The notes under the pieces: model-generated
What the model was told of the DNA's origin: nothing
Databases searched by the model: none
The model's input: only the letters and a program-made list of their open reading frames with translations
Part shown: positions 11,448 through 22,199 of the stretch, piece by piece
Layout: each line of letters opens with the position of its first letter
Numbering within the stretch: the first letter of the stretch is position 1
Position numbers and translations under genes: made by a program
NCBI GenBank assembly: GCA_036924285.1
Contig: JAYKYS010000001.1
Coordinates: 14,347,501-14,411,500 of the forward strand
Direction: 5' to 3'
Length of the DNA: 64,000 nucleotides
Origin: Asterella californica
Taxonomy: Eukaryota > Streptophyta > Marchantiopsida > Marchantiales > Aytoniaceae

Positions 11448-13630
11448 AGGTGCCTATACTCCACGCTGTTCCTCCAGAGAGAAATAGCTTCAAAAAGAAG
11501 TTCTTCGTCTCTTCCAGTATCTTGTAAACTCACTCGCATTGTGGCTTCAAGATGTTTGGTTTGCAGTTTATTTCTAAACTTTGTCTTGATAGCATTCTGG
11601 ATAGAAAAAGCTCGTTCACAGATGGATCGTGCAATATGTGCGTGCAATATTGATCAAAGTAAACAAATTCGGATACTGACCTTCGTACACTTCATCACCA
11701 GATAACATGAACCACAAGTCGTTAAACCGCTTCTCTGCCCATTCTAATCTGCAGTGAATCTTAAAAGATCAAAATTCACCTCAAATAGCAGACGAAGAAA
11801 TTAAGACTTTTTGGGTACTACCTGAACCGAATGATAGATCTTGTCCAAAAAATTCACAAAGCTGCTCTATCTCTCTCGCACCTCATTCTCTTACCGCTAA
11901 GGCTACTGAAGGCATCAGAAGAGGGTTCAATACCTTGAAACAACTAATGACAGAATTATCCTCGAACCTCTCCTCCAAAGTAGAGCACACCGCTTGAGAA
12001 AAATCTTTCTGGAAAAGCAAAGCACTCTCCAAATCTCTGCCAATGCGATCTCTCTCCAAAGTCACAGAGTGAAACGTTTTACCTCTTAGTTCAGACTGAA
12101 GGTGCTTCAGATAACCACATGGAGGACCATACTCCGGCAGAATGTGATATCATGTGTCCTCGTTCAGAAGACAGGCGTTGAGATCTGTGGTCTCCACTAA
12201 GAAGTTAACACCGATCTCAGTTATCATAGTCCTCACTAGAGGACCTACATTAGAACATTCTATGGATAGACTCTGGAAGGCTTTGTTCAATCTCGCCAAG
12301 CTACCTAGAATATCAGCTAAATAGTACAAAATATACAACATTTTGAAAGACGCAAGCTTCTGGAACAAAGATTTAGCCACACAATCGTCAGATTTTGCAA
12401 CATCACGAAAGTAAACCAAGATTGACTCGTAACTATCACAAACACTGGTAACAGCTTGCCAACGGTGCAAACAATCTTCAAGTATCACTTCATGCACTTT
12501 CGTGCATCATTCAATGATTCCTGCAACGATGACAGACTTACCTTACGCTTGGAACTGCTCTGGTATAAGAAGCAAGCATGTTAAGTATGCTATGAACATT
12601 GTCACTAATCTCTTTGCAACCAGGAGTTTTAGATGCGGCTAGACTTGCCAAGTTAGTTCGATGTGCGGTATAATGCACATAAAGCATGTCAGGATTAACC
12701 GTTCGTTTTAAACGCGCTGCGACTCTATTTCGAACACCGATCATTGTGCTCGCACCATCCGAACCGAATCCCATAAAACGGTTAGACTCCAAGTTACAGT
12801 CAGAACCAAGACGTATTATAGCAGAAGTGATAGCTTCAGAGTCTTTTAACCGCATTTGCAACAACCCGAGAAAAGTAGATTTCACTACATCTTCGTCCAA
12901 AAAGGTAGCAAAGACCACAAAGATGACCAGTCACTGATATGTCAGTCGATTCGTCCACCATTATCTCAAAGAAAGGAGATTTTCTTACCTTGTCCAAGAC
13001 ACGCTTATGGAGTATCTGACTAATATATAAGATAATCTCAACACAACTCTTGTCATCTTGATACATGGAAGTGGTTATGTCGCCAGTAACAAAATGAAGC
13101 ATCTTACATAACTTCGGAAACTTCGAGAAAGAGATACCTTCCTTACCAAGAAAGTAAGCAGCACAAAATAGTGTTAGCACTGCTATGTCACATGTCTCTC
13201 TCGCGGTTGTCATGGCTTTCTCCAAGGTTTTTGCACCCAATAATTTTACAGTAAGTATTGTCTTATGCTCATTTGAGGCAGCATGGTCATGGAAAGCTGA
13301 AGTCCTTACATTTCTAGACCCCCCTTTCTAGCCCCCTATCTTTCTCGCAGAGTTTACAAAATACTCTGCCAATGGAAGGATCGAAGCGGATCCAATCAAA
13401 ATCAACCAGTCATTTATCATTCCATGTCTTACAATTATGTAAGACTTCTGCCTTCTCCGTGGCAATGAAACGTTCGGTACTAACGCTCTCATCTAAGCTT
13501 GCAGTATCTACCTCAATGGATGGTAACTGTAGAGTTATCTTCTCGGACGTGAAACCAGAATCAAAAAGACACTTCTGTCTCTTCATTGCTCTAAGCTGTA
13601 GATACTCAAGAAAAAATTGCACCACAATTA
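11448..13630 (-). pseudogene. hAT-superfamily transposase (zinc finger MYM/DUF4371 type), decayed
   Basis: Reading the minus strand from 13.63 kb downward, the order matches this hAT branch. It runs from an N-terminal KRQKCLF..GF motif (13410-13625), through a region of lost frame, to FFEIMVDESTDIS (13240-12836) and GFGSDGASTMIGVRNRVAARLKR with a later HRTNLASLAASK (12918-12538). A Trp/Cys-poor middle follows (12497-11883), then the C-terminal dimerisation block ICERAFS..IKTKFRNKL..LEA..RVSL (11647-11448). At least five frame changes separate the pieces, so no functional product is possible. The C-terminus is interrupted by the copia array and resumes at 5220. Pieces too degraded to trace lie between. 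Terminal inverted repeats and the 8-bp target duplication were not located. Confidence 0.85.
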
Positions 13631-14480
13631 TGTCTAAAGCTAAATTGCAGTATCAGTTCACAATGATTACCGAGAATCGAGGTGTTCCGAAACTTGGTAC
13701 TTCCTTCTTGTCAAAGCTCAGTTGGTTCTACATAGACCCTTCTCTTCAACAGTTCCCTCCCGAGTCCCGACTTTAGAAGCTCAGCCCTTCTTGACAGTTC
13801 TCTCTTCAGTCCTGAGTCTCAACCAGAAATACTTAGTCGCAGATCGGATCGCTGTAGCTATAGCCAACCTTGGATTCACTAAATAAAAAAAATGAAGACA
13901 ATTGAACTACTATGCACACATCGGAAATTCTCAACAATCTTCTGCCAAGAACTACATACAGCCTAACATGGATGAACCAAGGATAACAGAAAGATTAAAC
14001 CTCTAGAACACTAGCAGTTAGCAAGCCCCGCATCCTACTCAACTCAAGTTAAAGACGTATGAACCTCCACGAGCCGACTCACAGAACTACCATCTCTCGG
14101 AGCAGACGAAGACGAGGAGAATTTCCGAATGGCAGACGGACTTGGACCACTTCACGCGTTTAGAGGTAGACGATAAGAGACGCAGCAATGCAGAATGTGG
14201 TGCAATATGTGGGAGGGGAGGAAGGCGCGTAAGGCATGAAGGGAAACAACAGCGAATGTAAGAGGTTAGGGGGTGAGGAGAAAATGGACACTAAAGCGAT
14301 TGACAGCAAAAGCGATTGATAGTAAAATCGAAGCGTAAGCTGCGTAAACCCGCATCAGTCACTGTGAACAGTCCCGAATTCTTAGTCGACTCGTGGTCCG
14401 CCACCTGCAGCTTCAAGTTCAAAATTGGTAAGAAAAAGACGCATGCGGTAGTTCAGTCTCAGAAAGCAACAAACATAAAC
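13631..14480. other. spacer, possibly hAT 5' flank
   Basis: No gene is recognised. The sequence is of mixed composition with short frames only, and probably includes the non-coding 5' end of the hAT element. Confidence 0.35.
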
Positions 14481-14489
14481 TAATCCGGC

Positions 14490-14910
14490 GAAAAACATCT
14501 GCACAATGAGACAACGAGAAACAATAAACAAATGAAACGAGAGTACTCGATTAACATGTGCACAATGAGACAACGAAAGCAATAAAAAAATGATACGAGA
14601 GCAAACAATCGAGTAGAGTCAGCAACCCTAAATGACAAAAATCTGTCTTCGTCTGATCCAACATGTCCCGCAAATTCGCTTGATTCGCATCACCGCATGT
14701 CAATCCTCTTCCGTCTTGCCTTGATTGCACAACACGCACTGCAAGAACAAGCAAGTCGACCGAAAAACAGTCGATCGAGTACAACTAGGCCTAAACGACG
14801 AAAATTCATCTCCGCCTAGTCCAAAATGCCCTGCAAAGTTGATTGATTCCATCATCGCAATGATCGCGTGTCAATCTTCTTCCGCCTGATCTCGAATGTA
14901 TGCACTGCAG
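14490..14910. repeat. diverged direct duplications
   Basis: A block with CACAATGAGACAACGA at about 14500-14520 recurs at 14560-14580. A second block (14600-14740: AATCGAGTA..., then GATTCGCATCACCGCATGTCAATC) recurs in altered form at 14770-14910 with the matching phrase CATCATCGCAATGATCGCGTGTCAATC. The copies are visibly diverged, so the duplications are old. No coding potential is evident. Confidence 0.55.
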
Positions 14911-15059
14911 CCTCAATACCCCAAATTCCCAATTCTCCAACTGCGAGTTTGCTTCGACAGTCGACTGCGACTCGACGAGAGCACGGAGGACGTAGAACTC
15001 GGATTCGACAGTAATGAACATTAGGGCTCGCAAGCAGCGAGTGCCGGCACCTCATTATT

Positions 15060-16520
15060 TGCTACGGACGAACGAGATTCATTCTCATTCGTCTTGTGCG
15101 GTCAAGATTATACACGTGCAAATTTAAAAATATTTAACCCTAAAAATATACTTACGTGTCCTTTTATGTACGTGTCATTTCTGGTCGTGAAAAATGACCG
15201 TCCGATTTTTTCCAAAAAGTTCAAACGCAATAGTAAATAGTCCAAAGACAAAATCCGTCGATCGGCCGTTTTTCAAAATACTCGTGAATATTCTGGCAGA
15301 TTTCTGGTCTCTCCGTGTTCGATCCACGAATTTCTGATTTTCCGGTTGCGCAAGCCAGAAACGTTTTCGTCGGATTTCCCTCCATCTCGATAATGACCAA
15401 TTCGAACCGAAAATGACAACGTGTAGTCGGTACTCCACTGCTCATAGATGATAATATTATGTTCTCTTACAACACAAGTTCTAGAAAAAAGCATTTAACC
15501 GAAAAGAACAAAAGAGTTTAGTGCCTTCCTTGCATATTCATCCTCTTCCAAGTTCTAACTCTTCTTCTTGGAAGAGTTAGTGCATAAATTAATATTAATA
15601 AAAAATAATAGTTTTATTCAGTTAGGGCCAGCAGTTTTACACGATGAAAAAGATACTTCTCCATCCTCTGTTTATGGGTTTTTGAATCAAAGTAACCATG
15701 AGTACAATAGAAAATTTATTTTATTTATAAATTTTAACTTTAACTGTTTAAGTAGGATGTTAAATTTGATTTACCAAATTTAACTAACATTTTAGTTCCC
15801 CTTCGCACCTCTCCATTTTACAATCTCTTTAGAATCGACTGCATATCTGATTGTTATTTTAAACTTGTCACCTCTAATCATCTCCAAATCAGTTATTTTC
15901 AGTTATTTTTGGTAACTACGTTAACGCTTGTCATTTTCTTTGTGTTAGCTATAACATGCATATTTATTAACCGAAAAGAACAAAAGACTTTAGATTACGG
16001 TTGAGGTTCAGTTCATGAACACAGATGGACAGTAAAAAATATCCTTCCCGTAATCGTACTCAGTGCAGAACGCAACTTTCAGTTACATAAGCTCCATGAC
16101 AAAACAATGTCAAGCTAAAACCAAACAATTTTTTTTTATCTTTTGACAATAGTAGAATTTCCAGCTCTCATACTCTCATTTACTCCATATCTCGCTCTAT
16201 ATTGTTTAATAACTTTGAGGTTGGGAATTACATCACCTTTTTAGAGAGAAACAGAATGTTGTGTCAAGAACTGAATGGGATTAAAAACAACAGATATCCG
16301 AAATATTCAAAGGAAGAGGATGAATGGATGACAAGATGTGCCTGCGTCACCCTCGTAGACACCGCTCTCTCCGTGCTCTCGTTACATTTCGCTCTTCGGC
16401 TGGCAATGTTCAGATTTCACGCGGGCGACCAGGGCGATCGACATGCAGCAGAGGGTGACGAGGTAGGTGGGACTGACAGCTAAAGATTTCGGACAAATAC
16501 AAAGGAAGGAAGTTATTTCA
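15060..16520. other. AT-rich spacer upstream of the LTO1 locus
   Basis: No supported gene was found. AACCGAAAAGAACAAAAGA occurs twice (about 15497 and 15969), a short dispersed direct repeat. The segment near 16520 may be the start of the LTO1 promoter or leader. Confidence 0.4.
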
Positions 16521-16524
16521 TGTA

Positions 16525-17466
16525 GTGAGTGCATCAAGTAAGGAGTACGGAGAGAAGAGAGAAGGATACTGTGGTGTTTTCTCTATTTGGAGCAAGGGGA
16601 CCTTCGAGGTCGGTTCCCTCTCAGTGCGTTGGGTTGTGTTCTCAAGAGTTCACCTTTCTTTAGGACAAAGAATGAACGAACAACTCGAGATTCCTGTTAC
16701 AGCTCCTTGCTGCCCTTTGCGGTCGGAGTTCTCAGGTAGCATATGGGACCCTCTCCGCTGGCTATGGCGGATTAACGAATTGCATGATTCTAGGGTTTCA
16801 ACGTTGGCTTGCTAATGTCTATGACTTATATGGCAGGTCTGATTAAGTGACAGGCTTGTCGGTCTGAACTTTTACGACATAGCTCGCTGCATCCTCGGGT
16901 AAGGTGTCGTGGAACGAAGATATGATGAAAGGATCTCTGAATCTTTCAGGATGCTTGTGACCTGGGGTGGGGGATTGAAGCCATGGACATGGAATTACCA
17001 GTAGGATTAGTCTAGTGTTTGATACAGGATTGTGTGATTTTGGAGCTGGAGATTAGACCATGTTAGAAGGTAAGGGTGTTTTTTTGCTGTGGAGGACGAA
17101 ATTAATCTCTTGGAGGTTATTTGAGATGTTACATGTTAGTCGGCAGTTTGTAAATTCTCGTTGTCTCCAGGTTGTGACGGTCTGACAGAATTCTCCAGTC
17201 ATGAATTACAGTAGCTCAGTTTCTTATGTTTTCCATTCACGAGATGGCGCATATCATCTCTAACCGTATCTCCTGAACCTCCCTCCCCCGTGCCCCGAGG
17301 ACTGATAGATGTAGCAGTGGGCTTCGTTCATGCCACTTGTGTCTCAGCAGCTTACCAAATAATGACTTAGGGACAGGGTTGCGATGCATGTGTACAGGTG
17401 CAACCGGCTATGTTAATCATTTGCGAGGAAGGATAACCGTCCAAGGATCCAGGTGATTTCTGAGCT
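16525..17466 (+). promoter_or_regulatory. probable promoter and 5' leader of the LTO1/inhibitor-3 transcript
   Basis: The region lacks a recognisable protein. A good donor-like AAG|GTAAGG occurs at 17067-17075 and acceptor-like TGTACAG at 17391-17397, so an intron of about 328 bases in the 5' untranslated region is possible. This is inference from two short matches. An in-frame TGA sits two codons before the LTO1 ATG, which argues against coding sequence continuing upstream unless it is spliced. Confidence 0.35.
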
Positions 17467-17907
17467 ATGCCGGGGCTTTTGCGGGGAAGCACCCAAGAGG
17501 ACATTTTCGAATCTTCGCTGAATTTAGAAGGCTCACATTACCAACAAGGATTTGAGGAGGGTTTTGCTGATGGGATTAGAGCTGGCAAAGAGGAAGGCAG
17601 AGAAGTTGGACTGAAGACAGGTTTCCAAGTAGGAGAAGAGGTTGGGTTTTACACTGGTTGTGCGGATCTTTGGAGAGCAGCCCTGGAGGTTGACGCCAGT
17701 GCTTTCTCAGCACGAGCGCAGCGTAGCATCAAACAGTTTCAGGAGCTATTGCTGGCGTATCCTCTTTCAAGTCCTCAGGACGAGCGAGTGACCGACTTAT
17801 TAGAGACAATGCGAGTGAAGTTTCAAGCCATCTTGTCCATGTTATCTATTCACCTCGAGTATCCCGGTCACCCCAAGGCACGCAGTGCTGATGATACATC
17901 GTTCTAG
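17467..17907 (+). CDS. LTO1: LTO1 homologue (YAE1 N-terminal domain protein)
   Basis: The 146-residue ORF carries the diagnostic deca-GX3 block at residues 27-63, where glycines recur every fourth position (GFEEGFADGIRAGKEEG...). In yeast and human, LTO1 (ORAOV1) pairs with YAE1 to deliver iron-sulphur clusters from the cytosolic assembly (CIA) machinery to the ribosome-recycling ATPase Rli1/ABCE1. The length fits the family. ATG 17467 has G at -3 and is preceded in frame by TGA at 17461-17463, so this start is well supported. The C-terminus ends Thr-Ser-Phe; known CIA client or adaptor tails end in Trp or Phe after an Asp/Glu/Ser, so the last two residues fit and the third does not. No intron interrupts the frame. 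The stop is 64 bases before the inhibitor-3 ATG. Confidence 0.9.
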   Translation: MPGLLRGSTQEDIFESSLNLEGSHYQQGFEEGFADGIRAGKEEGREVGLKTGFQVGEEVGFYTGCADLWRAALEVDASAFSARAQRSIKQFQELLLAYPLSSPQDERVTDLLETMRVKFQAILSMLSIHLEYPGHPKARSADDTSF

Positions 17908-17971
17908 ACCCTATTAGATTTCCAAGAAGTAATTGACTGGACGAGAAATTCGGGGAACTGATTAAGCCGTA

Positions 17972-18373
17972 ATGGCTCAGAATGGGCCATCTGTAAGTCG
18001 GCAAAGACTTATCGTCCCAACTGTGACTGTGCAAGAGCAGCTTCCTCTTCCTGCTCAAGCACAAGAAGAAGCTGTCACATTAGTTTTGCGCCCACGCAAA
18101 CAAGTCTCATGGCGAGATGGGACCGTTGACAATGAGCATATGCAGAAGAAAAGCTCCAAAATCTGCTGTATTTACCACAAGAAGGAGGAGCTTGAAGACT
18201 ACAGCGATGACGATGATAACGCGGTCAAGGAAAACGGTCGCTGTCAACATGATCATTCGCATACCGACGATGGATCAGGACCCAGTGATAGTCATGGCAT
18301 AAGCCAGGACGGTGATGGTGGAAGCCATGACAAACATCAAGAAGCAAATGGGAAGCGACCGGCCGTTGAGTGA
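17972..18373 (+). CDS. INH3: protein phosphatase 1 inhibitor-3 (PPP1R11/YPI1 family)
   Basis: The 133-residue ORF contains the family core at residues 37-71: LVLRPRKQVSW, then GTVDNEHM, then SSKICCIYHKK. KQVSW (43-47) is the RVxF-type docking motif for the PP1 catalytic subunit. The double Cys (65-66) matches the conserved CCIY segment. The C-terminal half is acidic and His/Asp-rich (77-125) with low complexity, as is common in this family. ATG 17972 has G at both -3 and +4, a strong context. The protein should bind and restrain PP1 in nucleus and cytoplasm; the animal homologue also has ubiquitin ligase activity, which cannot be inferred here. It follows the LTO1 ORF by 64 bases on the same strand, with no visible promoter or poly(A) signal between them. 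Confidence 0.93.
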   Translation: MAQNGPSVSRQRLIVPTVTVQEQLPLPAQAQEEAVTLVLRPRKQVSWRDGTVDNEHMQKKSSKICCIYHKKEELEDYSDDDDNAVKENGRCQHDHSHTDDGSGPSDSHGISQDGDGGSHDKHQEANGKRPAVE

Positions 18374-18435
18374 AGAACTTAGGCTTCAGTGATGAGTCCT
18401 CTTGATATTCATTGGTCTGTAAGCTCCTTCCTTGT

Positions 18436-18548
18436 TGTACGTCTGGAGAGTGTCTGATACTACAAACATGTACATGATGGAAACCCTCTTTCCCTTCTGT
18501 ACGTTGAGAGAGTGTCTGATACTGCAAACATGTATGTGAGGCAGTGCA
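18436..18548 (+). repeat. 62-bp tandem duplication downstream of inhibitor-3
   Basis: TGTACGT..GAGAGTGTCTGATACT.CAAACATGTA starts at 18436 and again at 18498, a 62-base period with a few mismatches. It lies 60-170 bases after the inhibitor-3 stop, so it is probably in the 3' untranslated region. Confidence 0.8.
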
Positions 18549-18599
18549 ACAGGTATTGCTCTTCATGATTTCTTGTTCAGCAGAGATTATGAAGTTCTC

Positions 18600-20900
18600 C
18601 TCCCACAAGTGAATCGAGGACTCGATAGAAAGTGAATATCAGTAGGAGACTCCAGGAATCGTGGTTGATGAGGTGAGGGTGTCCTTGACACCCAGTGGCC
18701 TGTCTCTACTCGTTAGAAAATTTTCGCCGAATTTAAATATATACGAGCAGGGTTGAAGTCTAAGTCATATGATGTGGAACTTCCCGGTTCTGCAGTGGAG
18801 TTTGGATCTAAGAAGTTGGAAAGCTGTTCTGCCCTGTTCCTGATTCTGAATAGCGCAATTGAAATTCCAGCCTATCGAGCAAGCTGGAAAGTTTCTGTGC
18901 TGACTTTCAAGCGGACGTCTCCATATAATTTGGTCGCAAGCTCTATTGAATAACGATGCCTAGTGGTTTTGTTCTGAAATCTGCAAAACTGTTCCTGATG
19001 TGGACATTTACTCCGCATAGGAGTTGCCTGGTAGTACTTGGTAGCGGCTGATGGTTTGAGTTGAGGGGTTTCAAGGTGGAAGAGAAAAGGTTTTCTCCCA
19101 CTAAATTTCACACGCATAGCAGGCAAACTTCTTGTGGTTTCATCATCAGGATATAACTTAAGTTGGCTTCTTTGTGAGTTTTCTTTGAGCGTAAGAGGAT
19201 GTTTAGGAACAACAACTAAGGTTACCTGTCAGTGTAGGTTCATTTGTTGACGCCCGAGGTAATAAGAGTGTTGCGCACATGTGAGACAGTATCTTGCTCC
19301 ACAGTTTCAGTGATATCTGCTTTTGTGTGAGGCGAGTTGTCGAGGTTGATCGAAATTAGAAGTTTGGAGTACCAAAAACGTGGTAGGGTGTCGTCATTGC
19401 TGGGATAGCTCACGGAGGGCGTATTTCTCCTGATCACTTCAGACAAGCAGAGACGGAACTTTTGTCGAGTCAAGCTTATGCTGGTTATTTTGTCACTTGA
19501 ATCTCTTACAAACTCGAGACGAGGGATGTAACTTAAAAGCGAACGTTATTAGGGCTATTGGCAGTCGACTGTCCGGCACATCTCATTCTTCCCTTCCGGC
19601 AGGCCGTGTTGACGTTTCCCGAACTGAACACCCAACGCCAATGTCCGGGCCCATCCCCGTAACTGCCGAGCCTGTACATGTTCGGCCAGCGGAAGACTCG
19701 TTAAATCCTCTCAACCACCAAGGGGGTCATTACAAAACCAAGACCTGTTCCCATCTACGTTTTCCTGATTCTTGAAGTTACACCATCTTATACTTGTCGT
19801 ATGTGCCTAACGGATCCCGACCCAAAGCCATATTCAGCCGAACGGGTCTGAGTTCAAAACTTGTCGTAAAACTACAATTCTCTAACTTGCAGTCAAATAA
19901 AAGCATTCATTGAATAGAATGAGCTGTATTAGTTTTACACTCTTTAATATAGTCATTTTTCTTTAATTGTCAGATGCGTTTGAACTGCACTTGTAACGAC
20001 ATTTTCTAAGAAATACTACACCCGTAATGATGTGTTCATAGGAAGTTCTGAGGAAGTTCGGAAAAATAGATGAATGCAAGAAGAGTGTTTTGCTCGATGT
20101 CGTGATCATGGTCACTTTGAGGGTTATCATGATTAGAAGTCTTGAGTGGAATTACAGCTTTTTGAATGTTTTGAATCAGATTTCCGCCAGTATCCAAGTT
20201 CTGATGGACGAGTAATAAGTCTTCGGTGTGCGAGATATGACAAGAGTATGGCGAGATCAGAGATCTCGTACATTCACAGATCAAGCTATGCTGGGCTTAA
20301 ATTCTGAAACGGAGTTCGTTCATCTAATCCGAGTAAAACCATGTAAGTTCTGTTTCATATGCTCTTAGGTAGCTCCTCTTATAAGAAAGAGAAGAGAGGT
20401 GTAGGAATTCCACTTCAAAACAGAGTAGCTGTGGCACTAAACCGTTTGATGAACAATAGCAACATTTTGACATACTCTTTGTCACATTTGAACTTGGGTT
20501 TGAATGCACCTCCGGCGAGGAGCAAAAACTTTGACTGATTTCTCTAGCACAAAGGTCCTTTGGTCAGGCTTGCGGATGAATCTCGAGGCACACGTATCAA
20601 TCTGTCCAAAGAAGAGTAGTTATAAAAGCAATGTTGTTTCTCTCTTGAAGAGACGTTGATTTGAAGTGTGTCATGAGAACTTCAAATCAGGGTTGGTTCT
20701 TGGGAGGTTGGATCTTCACTTCTGTTGAGCATGGATCTACTTTCATTCCTCTTGCTAGTTTATTCACTGATTTGTGCATCTAGATCATAAGCAAGAGTAG
20801 AAGAACAACTTTAATAAATATTAAATATTCAACATTGGATGAAATGAAACTTGTGATAATGAAGATAGACGTCACAGAAAAATAAATTTATTAAAACAAA
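18600..20900. other. intergenic, no supported gene
   Basis: Only short frames without recognisable content occur. AATAAA-type sequence at 19895-19901 could serve as a distant poly(A) signal. A block around 19710-19750 (AGGGGGTC..TTACA..ACCA.GACC.GTTCCC) resembles one at 30215-30255, hinting at a dispersed repeat. Confidence 0.4.
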
Positions 20901-20984
20901 GATGAGAAACGACATCACACAAATCTTTTCTAAGATCATATACTTCTTCTAGATCACATCATTTCACTAAGGAGTTGTCGTCAA

Positions 20985-21800
20985 AGCGTAATTCAGTCCA
21001 TCTTTCATTCAATGAATCATCCCATAATGAATATGACATGAACTCCGCAGTCGGTAGAGTTGTTTTGCAGCCCAACCTACATCATACCATAATAATATTA
21101 TTGCAATGACCATGTAATAATGTAGAAATACAATTTGAACTTCAATTATAATTTAACAACATTTGACTTCAAAGAAAAAGTATATCGAAGACTTGGAAAT
21201 GGAGATTTTCATCTTCCCAAGGAAGAACTCATGCAATATTTTTTTGTCATTTCTGAAGACATCACTGTTTGAATCCACTTGTCAAGTATTTGTGGAATCA
21301 TTTTCCATGAATGAACGTCTTTTGCACTATCCATGTGATAGATGTAAATTTTCTTCCTTGCTTCTATCACTCTCACAAGGGCTAAACTTCCGTGTAGATC
21401 ATCCGTCTCCAAGTGGATTGGGACAAGTAAAAATTTGATATATTTCCATCCTTTTAAGTTGAGAGCTAGTCCACTCTGTTGACGCAGTTTTTTTGACTCC
21501 AAAGATGGATTGTTGTTTTGACCTCAACGTTCAAAAGTTGTTCGAGATTCCCATAGTTATTCATATTAAAACGTGTTGCAGAAAGACCGTCCATCCATAG
21601 AGCCATCCTCATAGTATGTAGCAAAAATCTTGATGATAAATATGTTGAGGATGTCGTTCATCATCATGTTTCATATTGACTGAATAGTGTGATCAGACAA
21701 ATCAGTCGAATACGCGTTGAAGGTTTCTTTCCAGTCTTCTTCCGCGATCAACGTACTCAATGGAACAATCTTGAGTATAATACAAATATTTTTTAGTACT
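20985..21800 (-). pseudogene. C48 (Ulp1-type) cysteine protease domain, decayed
   Basis: On the minus strand, a segment with LSDHTIQS and ATYYEDGSMDG (about 21790-21580) leads into the best part at 21502-21209, FLLVPIHLETDDLHGSLALV and YIYHMDSAK. It continues in another frame near 21090-21030 with LQNN then TDCGVHV. These carry the four catalytic elements of the clan: His (LHGSL), Asp (HMDS), Gln (LQNN) and Cys (DCG). The Trp that normally follows the His is Gly, and stops and frame changes interrupt the domain, so it is inactive as read. Such domains are SUMO/ubiquitin-like proteases in host genes and are also carried by plant Mutator, CACTA and other elements. The surroundings favour an element origin. 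Confidence 0.7.
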
Positions 21801-22199
21801 TTGTTGGTGAGTATTCAACTCAATTTCACTCAATAGACTAACAACACACGTAAACACTCTTTAATATTTTCAAACAAAAATATGTTTTGTATTATAGTCT
21901 AAAATACAACACAAGGTTGCAGTACCTTAGTACTAACTTGTCGAAGGTCCTGCTTCATCTCTCAAAATGTCAACATGTTCATCCGGATTGATGTCAACGT
22001 CGACATGACAAGAATGATTGCATTCTTGCAGAACGAGTGCTAACTCCACCTTCAAGCACTGGTTCAGAAAGTGCTCGTTGGAATGCTCTTCTCTCATACA
22101 TCGGAAGATCGTCTTCCCAGTTTGAGCATTGTGTTGGATCTTCTAACTCGGTGTCAAGATACGTGATTTCCTAGTCCATCAATGAGTGATTGAACATTT

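Noticed and set aside
16202..16815. Coding exons upstream of LTO1
   Set aside because: The frames show no family similarity, and a stop lies in frame just before the LTO1 ATG. A non-coding leader is simpler.
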